Below, piece after piece: positions 6,591 through 11,169 of a DNA stretch of 11,169 nt; positions within the stretch are counted from its first letter, which is position 1; every line of letters starts with the position of its first letter. The position numbers and the translations under genes were made by a program. The notes below the pieces were generated by a model that worked only from the letters and a program-made list of their open reading frames with translations, did not search any database and had not been told where the DNA came from. This stretch comes from Gammaproteobacteria bacterium (lineage in GTDB: Bacteria; Pseudomonadota; Gammaproteobacteria; Competibacterales; Competibacteraceae): assembly GCA_020047885.1 (NCBI GenBank), contig JAIFNF010000027.1, forward strand, positions 1 to 11,169. Reading direction: 5' to 3'.

Positions 6591-7568
6591 CACCTGAGTG
6601 GGTGCCAGTTGCCGCAAGCAGTTGAGATGGCCTAAAGGACATTCGCGCTTGAAGCAGGGACTACAGGGTAATCCCAAGTGCAGAATTTTCGCCTGTGGAC
6701 TCAGTGGCGGGGTAAATCCGGGATCGGAGGAACCATAGATCGCGATCAGCGGGCGGTCGAGGGCGGCGGCAATGTGCATTAAGCCGGAATCGTTACTGAC
6801 CACTGCGGTAGCCAAGGACAGCAGGTCAATCACTTCTTCCAATTGGGTTCTTCCGGCGAGATTGACACAGCCGGGAGCCGCTTCGGCGATGGCCGTTGTG
6901 ACCTCAAGGTCTTTGCTGGACCCTAATAGCCAAACCGCCCAATCCTGATTGAGATAGGTACGGGCGACGGCAGCAAAGTGTTCAACCGGCCAACGCTTGG
7001 CGGAACCGTACTCCGCTCCTGGACACAGAGCCAGCAACTGTTGCGGATAGCTCAAGCCCAATCGATGCAGAGCGGACTCAGCCGTGGATGGATCGACAGT
7101 GAGCGCTGGACGTGGCAACTCTTGGGGCAGCGGTTCGCCAAACTCCAGACCAAGTGCGACAAAGCGCTGCACGGTCATTGGCCATCGGACTTTATCGAGG
7201 CGTCGGACATCGTTCAGGAGTCCCCAACGCCACTCGCCAAAGTAGCCGGTGCGGTGGGGAATATTGGCCCAGTAGGGAATCAGCGCCGACTTGAAGGAAT
7301 TGGGCAGAACCAGTGCCCAATCGTAACCGTGAGCGCGTAGCGTATGACCGAGCCGATAGCGAATGCCCAATCCCAAAGCTCCATGCCCGAGTGGCAGGAT
7401 CATAGCTTTCCGCACTTCCGGCATCCGCGCCAACAGCGACTGACTCCAGGCTGGCGCAAGCACGTCAATCACGATTCCGGGGAAACGCTGACTCAGCACT
7501 TGGAACAAGCTTTGAGCCATCACCATATCACCGACCCACGAGGGGCCGATAACTAATGCCTGTTTCAA
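6546..7568 (-). CDS. waaF: ADP-heptose:LPS heptosyltransferase II WaaF
   Basis: GT9 enzyme that adds the second heptose to the inner core after WaaC, in the cytoplasm. Its 340 residues track E. coli WaaF almost segment by segment: LVIGPSWVGDM (5-15) with the conserved Asp, APAWSQSLLARMPEV, PLGHGALGLG, VLPNSFKSAL, IPHRTGYFGEWRWGLLNDVR, then CPGAEYGSAKRWP and the donor loop SNDSGLMHIAAALDRP. A CSPCFKRECPLGH cysteine cluster stands near the C-terminus. The start is a TTG at 7568: it aligns with the E. coli initiator Met region, and no ATG or GTG lies nearby in frame. An AAGG is only two bases from it, and the region folds into a hairpin. The 3' end overlaps the WaaE/KdtX-type gene by 45 bases. 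The upstream gene on the same strand ends 52 bases away. Confidence 0.95.
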   Translation of the reverse strand: MKQALVIGPSWVGDMVMAQSLFQVLSQRFPGIVIDVLAPAWSQSLLARMPEVRKAMILPLGHGALGLGIRYRLGHTLRAHGYDWALVLPNSFKSALIPYWANIPHRTGYFGEWRWGLLNDVRRLDKVRWPMTVQRFVALGLEFGEPLPQELPRPALTVDPSTAESALHRLGLSYPQQLLALCPGAEYGSAKRWPVEHFAAVARTYLNQDWAVWLLGSSKDLEVTTAIAEAAPGCVNLAGRTQLEEVIDLLSLATAVVSNDSGLMHIAAALDRPLIAIYGSSDPGFTPPLSPQAKILHLGLPCSPCFKRECPLGHLNCLRQLAPTQVLTQLTALLSQIHQL

Positions 7569-7587
7569 AACCTTGGCTCTGGTTTTG
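7566..7587 (-). promoter_or_regulatory. hairpin over the waaF translation start
   Basis: A perfect 7-base inverted repeat, CAAAACC (7566-7572) and GGTTTTG (7581-7587) on the + strand, encloses an 8-base loop. In the waaF transcript the 3' arm holds the TTG start codon (7568-7566), and the AAGG Shine-Dalgarno-like bases span the loop-stem border. Folding would therefore hide the initiation site. No U-run follows, so it is not a typical rho-independent terminator. The stem is AU-rich, so its stability is moderate. Confidence 0.4.
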
Positions 7588-7620
7588 AATTGATTAAATA
7601 CTATCCATCTAACTCAAACT

Positions 7621-8874
7621 CTATTTGGTTATGCTGATAGTAGAACTGGCCGATTTTCCGTTGTTAGTTTCACTGATTTCTATAATTTCACAACTGACCG
7701 GATCATCTCCGCAGTTCGCATCCGCATAGGCACCCACGTAATATCGTCCAATTCCAAACGTATCGGGTATCTTCATCGAGCCATAGCAATTATTAGTCGC
7801 CTTTACCTGCAACTGTGGCATGTTACACCCACCTAAAAGCGTATCGCTTGCCGGATCAATTTTCGAGTCTGGAGACAAATAAAATTGGATTCTATAACAT
7901 TTCTTTTTATTAGTTTCACTCGGATCATTCGTACATTTGCTTGCATCACCATTCTCCGCCACTTCCGTACCTAAATTCGCCACCATTGAACTTACGGAAA
8001 TAGTTTTACCGATGATTCCTTTGGCCGGCGCAGTTACGGACATCATGGATAAATCAGGGAGCGATTTTATAGTGAATTTGGCAGTGACGCTCTTTGATGA
8101 GGTCAGGGTCACCGTACATTTTTTGGGATCCGTAGCGTCTGCTGTGCATCCACTCCAACTGGTGAAGGTCGAATTAACATCTTCTATAACGGTCAGTATC
8201 ACTGACGTGCTCTTGGAGTAACTGGCCTTGCAAGACGAGCCACAATCGATGTCGGCACCATCAGCGACTGTACCGGTACCCGTTCCGCTCTTGCGCACGG
8301 TGAGCGTAGGATCGGCTACGGCAGCATAACGAGTGTCCGGCGAAAGACGCTGTAAACCTCCAGAGATATTCTCCCCGGAATCCGCGTCGTTCTGGATTGT
8401 GGATTCAACTGCGGCGAAATCCTCAACCGCAGGTATCGTTTCCAGAAGGCTTTGGAAAGGATCGTAGATCAGTTCAAAGCCAGCCAATGGTTTATCTGAT
8501 TTTAAGCGGATCATGACAACCCCGGAATCCAGGCTGAAAATATCAGCAAGATGCATCATTCTCCTCTCTCCGGGAACCAGAGGAGTCAAATCCAGCGGGG
8601 AAGTTTGCGCAATAATTGCCCCATATTGGTCAATTCCGAACACGTCAAGAACATTGACCTGTTCGTCATTTGGATTAAACAACACAAGTGACTTGTACGC
8701 AAAATAAGAGTCGGCAGCAAATGGGAAGCTTAATTCAGTGTGGCCTGGGTTGACAGGGGCAGGTACTGTTACTTCCTGGGCGCTCGCTATGGAATGAGAA
8801 CCGGCTAAACATAAAAGCAGGATAGGAGCTTTCAAGCAGCAAACTGAAAACATTGATTCAATTTTGCCGGTCAT
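7621..8874 (-). CDS. secreted protein with InlB B-repeat-like and CARDB-like modules
   Basis: Predicted exported protein of 417 residues with no function I can name. The N-terminus has a hydrophobic core (PILLLCLAG) and an ASAQ-type signal peptidase I site near 32-33; no lipobox is seen. Residues 33-150 form a module with LFNPNDEQ and ERRMMHL motifs that I do not recognise by name. Residues 189-269 match a divergent InlB B-repeat pattern (LTVRKSGTGTGTV, DCGSSC, FTSWSGC, SVTAKF). Residues 273-415 resemble a CARDB-type immunoglobulin-like domain (PDLSMMSV, YLSPDSKIDPASDTLLG, ISETNNG). The mature part holds ten Cys, mostly in the C-terminal half, suggesting disulfides. ATG 8874 has AAAGGA nine bases upstream; ATG 8880 and TTG 8907 are also in frame. 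It follows flgL by 46 bases on the same strand, so co-transcription is likely. It may be a surface or adhesive protein. Confidence 0.8.
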   Translation of the reverse strand: MTGKIESMFSVCCLKAPILLLCLAGSHSIASAQEVTVPAPVNPGHTELSFPFAADSYFAYKSLVLFNPNDEQVNVLDVFGIDQYGAIIAQTSPLDLTPLVPGERRMMHLADIFSLDSGVVMIRLKSDKPLAGFELIYDPFQSLLETIPAVEDFAAVESTIQNDADSGENISGGLQRLSPDTRYAAVADPTLTVRKSGTGTGTVADGADIDCGSSCKASYSKSTSVILTVIEDVNSTFTSWSGCTADATDPKKCTVTLTSSKSVTAKFTIKSLPDLSMMSVTAPAKGIIGKTISVSSMVANLGTEVAENGDASKCTNDPSETNKKKCYRIQFYLSPDSKIDPASDTLLGGCNMPQLQVKATNNCYGSMKIPDTFGIGRYYVGAYADANCGDDPVSCEIIEISETNNGKSASSTISITK

Positions 8875-8920
8875 TTTCATTTTTCCTTTTTTCTTCAGAT
8901 TTTCCAAAAGTGTCCAACAA

Positions 8921-10273
8921 TTACTTCAAGTAATTGAACAGTGACAGGTTCTGAGTCTTCACGAAGGACTGCTGCGATGCCTGCAGAGCCAGCAGTTCCT
9001 GGCTGAGGTTAGATGCCGCCTCGGCAATATCCGTTGAGCCGATGTCCGATTGCAGATTCTGTAATTGCAGATCAAGGCTTCGATTGACTTCTTCCTGGGC
9101 ATCTAAGGCGTTCATTCTGCTGCCAATGCGTCCCCGTACCTGATTCAGGTTCAGCAAGGCTTGGTCGATATCTGCCAGGGATTGATCCAGACCCTGATTC
9201 AGTGCCGCAATATCGGTTTTTTGTCGATCCGGGTTGCCCAGAGCATCAACCAGATTATCCATGGTTTTAAAAACACTTTGATTCTCAGCCGGCTTGACAA
9301 CCAACTGGTCACCATTGGCCGGCATTCCTTCAATCGCGACTTCAATGCCTGCGAAAGAAATTGTTTTACCGGAGTACGATTCATCATAATATTCATCTTC
9401 CGGTGGAGAATAGGTTCCTTCTACAGGGACGAGCGCAGGGGGAGGATTGCTGTTTTGCTCTTGCAGTTGGTTACCATCCGCGCCGAAAACTTTGTATGTA
9501 ATTTCCGGAGAAGGTGGCCGATAGTCAGGATGGTCTGGATCAGTCTGTGTATTCGGAGTTCGGGGCGTTACCGTAAACTTAATCGTATACGGGTACTTAC
9601 CATACATGAATTCATCCTGAAATTTGGTAGGCTCCGTGACGCTACCGACGCTAATGGTTGCGTTGCCCTTGTTAGTGGCAGCCAAGTCGGTGCGGAATTG
9701 GCCATTGCCGTTGCGAATCAGCATAAATACGCTGTCACCAGTATCGCCGACGGGTACTTGTCGCGAGGGGCCAATTTGCAATGACCGTTGTCCCTGATCA
9801 CCGTTATAGACCACGTTACCATCCGGGGCCGTGGTAAACGGCTGGCTTTGTTCCTTGAAACCGGCGAATAAATAAGCCCCATCGGCATCCTTAGCGTTAG
9901 CATTTGCCATCAATTGTTCACGCAGTTGCTTAATTTCCAAGCTGATCGACTGGCGATTCTCCGAGGTTAACGCGGCACTTTTAGCTTGAATAGTCAATTC
10001 CCGCGTCCGCTGTAGAACATCAATGCTGTCCTGTATCGAAACCTCCTCAATGCTCTGCCGTCCACTGGCAAGGATGATATTTCGCCCGTATTGCTGATTA
10101 AGCTTGACCTGCTTATTCAATTCCATCAAGCGTGCGCTATTGGTTGGATCATCCGAGGGCTTTAGTATCTTGCGGCCACTGCTAATTTGCTCCTGTGCCT
10201 TGGCTATGCCGACCTGATGGTCGTTCATCCATTTAATGCCCCGCCGATAAATCATACTGGTGGCAATACGCAT
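8921..10273 (-). CDS. flgL: flagellar hook-associated protein FlgL (HAP3)
   Basis: Junction protein joining the FlgK ring to the flagellin filament, exported by the flagellar type III system. The N-terminal coiled-coil D0/D1 signature is MRIATSMIYRRG, then QEQISSGRKILKPSDDP (27-43). The C-terminal helical part contains LNQVRGRIGSRMNALDAQEE (376-395) and ends in LSLFNYLK. In between, residues 205-330 form a beta-rich insert with the FlgL-type pattern SYSGKTISFAGIEVAIEGMP and GDQL. At 450 residues it is longer than many FlgL proteins. The excess includes two Pro/acidic linkers (about 238-256 and 275-298). ATG 10273 has GGGAG six bases upstream and begins two bases after the flgK stop, so the two are one transcription unit. 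The order flgK-flgL is the usual one. Confidence 0.95.
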   Translation of the reverse strand: MRIATSMIYRRGIKWMNDHQVGIAKAQEQISSGRKILKPSDDPTNSARLMELNKQVKLNQQYGRNIILASGRQSIEEVSIQDSIDVLQRTRELTIQAKSAALTSENRQSISLEIKQLREQLMANANAKDADGAYLFAGFKEQSQPFTTAPDGNVVYNGDQGQRSLQIGPSRQVPVGDTGDSVFMLIRNGNGQFRTDLAATNKGNATISVGSVTEPTKFQDEFMYGKYPYTIKFTVTPRTPNTQTDPDHPDYRPPSPEITYKVFGADGNQLQEQNSNPPPALVPVEGTYSPPEDEYYDESYSGKTISFAGIEVAIEGMPANGDQLVVKPAENQSVFKTMDNLVDALGNPDRQKTDIAALNQGLDQSLADIDQALLNLNQVRGRIGSRMNALDAQEEVNRSLDLQLQNLQSDIGSTDIAEAASNLSQELLALQASQQSFVKTQNLSLFNYLK

Positions 10274-10275
10274 GA

Positions 10276-11169
10276 TTAGCTCCCGACCGCTTGTAGCAAG
10301 GTATTAAAAAGTGAATTAGCAACTTGGATCATCTGGGCGGAGGCTTCATAAGCCTGTTGGTAGCGCACCAGGTTGGCGGCTTCCTCATCCAGATTAACGC
10401 CAGAAATCGATTCGCGGGTCATGGTTGATTGTTCAAGCAGCGCTTCCTGAGACTGCAGGGTGCTTTCGACGCGCCGACCCTGAGCACCTACCTCGGCAAT
10501 CATGGTGTTGTAGACGCCCCGGTAATCATTGCCACCCATCAACTGGGGTTCTGTTTCCAGTGCGACCAGCTCCAAGGCATTGCGATTATCGCCGATACCT
10601 CCCTGGTTATTTTTAATTACGAAGGCATCGCCATTAGCGCCGATCTGGAAGACATCTCCCGCACTTGCAGCGCCACTGACACTGAAAGTCCAGCCATTTT
10701 GAGAAATGGTGGAGCCGCCACTGGCATAACCGCTGCTGATCAACGTTTTGCCTTCTGTGACATCAACCACATCGTACTGGTTAGCGCTGGTGAACCGGAT
10801 TTCAACTTTATTCAAAAGCCGAATATCGTAACCATTGGTGATATTAATCCCGGTGATGGCCGCGCTACCTGTATTAGTTGGAACAGCACTGACGGAAATG
10901 CCACCGCTTGCAGCAAAATTCGAGGTCACTCCACTGGCGCTACCCCCTTGTGGCGAACCTGTAATCGCTATTTCCCATCCATTATAAGTAATGGATTTGC
11001 CACTGGTGTAGACGCCACTCGTCGTAGTTTGTGTAGCAAGATCCTGAATCTGATAACCGCTGGTACTGGTAAATTGAATCCTGACCGTATTTTGCAGATT
11101 AGGATTCTTGGCATCAATCACCGTTCCTGGTGAGATGCTGGTTGAACTGACGTTATCAGGCCAGGCCGT
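10276..11169 (-). CDS. flgK: flagellar hook-associated protein FlgK (HAP1), 3' part only
   Basis: Hook-filament junction protein located between the hook and FlgL. The reading frame is open to the right edge, so only the C-terminal 297 codons or so are present; the in-frame GTG at 11121 is internal and not a start. The C-terminal D0/D1 signature is clear: SISGVNLDEEAANLVRYQQ, then QAYEASAQMIQVANSLFNTLL. Upstream of it, GNDYRGVYNTMIAEVGAQG matches the family's D1 helix region. The N-terminal half of the visible part holds two similar beta-rich segments, apparently a tandem domain duplication. The stop lies two bases before the flgL ATG (TAATCATG). The N-terminal domain and promoter are outside the window. 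Confidence 0.95.
   Translation of the reverse strand, partial: TAWPDNVSSTSISPGTVIDAKNPNLQNTVRIQFTSTSGYQIQDLATQTTTSGVYTSGKSITYNGWEIAITGSPQGGSASGVTSNFAASGGISVSAVPTNTGSAAITGINITNGYDIRLLNKVEIRFTSANQYDVVDVTEGKTLISSGYASGGSTISQNGWTFSVSGAASAGDVFQIGANGDAFVIKNNQGGIGDNRNALELVALETEPQLMGGNDYRGVYNTMIAEVGAQGRRVESTLQSQEALLEQSTMTRESISGVNLDEEAANLVRYQQAYEASAQMIQVANSLFNTLLQAVGS
10672..11136 (-). repeat. internal duplication of a ~60-residue beta segment within FlgK
   Basis: Two protein segments of about 60 residues align: copy 1 is encoded at 11136-10957 and copy 2 at 10851-10672. Both run through a hydrophobic-alternating strand plus FTS (VRIQFTST / VEIRFTSA), a Y-Q or Q-Y strand, a TSG/SSG turn, then YxSGxxI and NGW followed by an I/V-x-G end (NGWEIAITG / NGWTFSVSG). 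The similarity is visible at protein level only, so the duplication is old or the copies have diverged. A related YSGxxIxFxG pattern occurs in FlgL. Confidence 0.65.

Noticed and set aside
7566..7587. Rho-independent terminator between the secreted-protein gene and waaF
   Set aside because: The inverted repeat is AU-rich and lacks a U-run after it on either strand.
7621..8874. Lipoprotein assignment for the secreted protein
   Set aside because: The Cys residues in the signal region are preceded by Leu or lie before the hydrophobic core, so there is no L-[AS]-[GA]-C lipobox; an ASAQ signal peptidase I site fits better.
9161..9784. 207-codon open frame on the + strand opposite flgL
   Set aside because: It lies entirely antisense to a clearly recognised FlgL, and its translation shows no domain pattern; it is a shadow of the flgL codon usage.
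10429..11133. 234-codon open frame on the + strand opposite flgK
   Set aside because: It is antisense to FlgK, whose C-terminal signature is unmistakable; the antisense product is low in recognisable motifs and has no convincing ribosome binding site.

Overview
The window looks like chromosomal DNA of a motile Gram-negative gammaproteobacterium. The left edge holds the 5' end of a 16S rRNA gene with a gammaproteobacterial-type start. The rest encodes late lipid A acylation (LpxL), LPS inner-core heptosylation (WaaC, WaaF, a WaaQ-type enzyme), O-antigen ligation (WaaL) and flagellar hook-filament junction proteins (FlgK, FlgL). I cannot assign a genus from the sequence alone.

Layout. (1) 1-477: the first 69 bases of a leftward 16S gene, then its leader and promoters: a near-consensus P1 with a GC-rich discriminator, a candidate P2 and a boxA-like antitermination site. 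(2) 547-1470: lpxL, rightward, divergent from the rRNA operon. (3) 1472-2440: waaC, leftward, meeting lpxL tail to tail with one base between them. (4) 2598-6590: a compact rightward operon of waaL, a GT2 glycosyltransferase, a WaaQ-type GT9 heptosyltransferase and a WaaE/KdtX-type GT2 glycosyltransferase, joined by 4-base overlaps or a 2-base gap. (5) 6546-7568: waaF, leftward, overlapping the operon's last gene by 45 bases at the 3' ends. (6) 7621-8874: a secreted Cys-containing protein with an InlB-B-like module and a CARDB-like module. (7) 8921-11169: flgL and the 3' part of flgK, leftward; flgK runs off the right edge.

How the genes work together. WaaC and WaaF would add the first two heptoses to Kdo2-lipid A, and LpxL adds a secondary acyl chain to the same molecule. 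The four-gene operon would finish and decorate the core (WaaQ-type heptose branch, two GT2 sugar additions) and ligate O-antigen in the periplasm. The right third belongs to the end of a flagellar gene set, with an unusual secreted protein directly downstream of flgL.

Most of the window is recognisable housekeeping envelope biology. I found no clear undescribed system. The observations most worth a second look are a seven-copy 12-bp tandem repeat across the waaL/glycosyltransferase junction, which supplies both the stop of one gene and candidate starts of the next; the secreted InlB/CARDB-like protein behind flgL; and a hairpin that encloses the probable TTG start of waaF.
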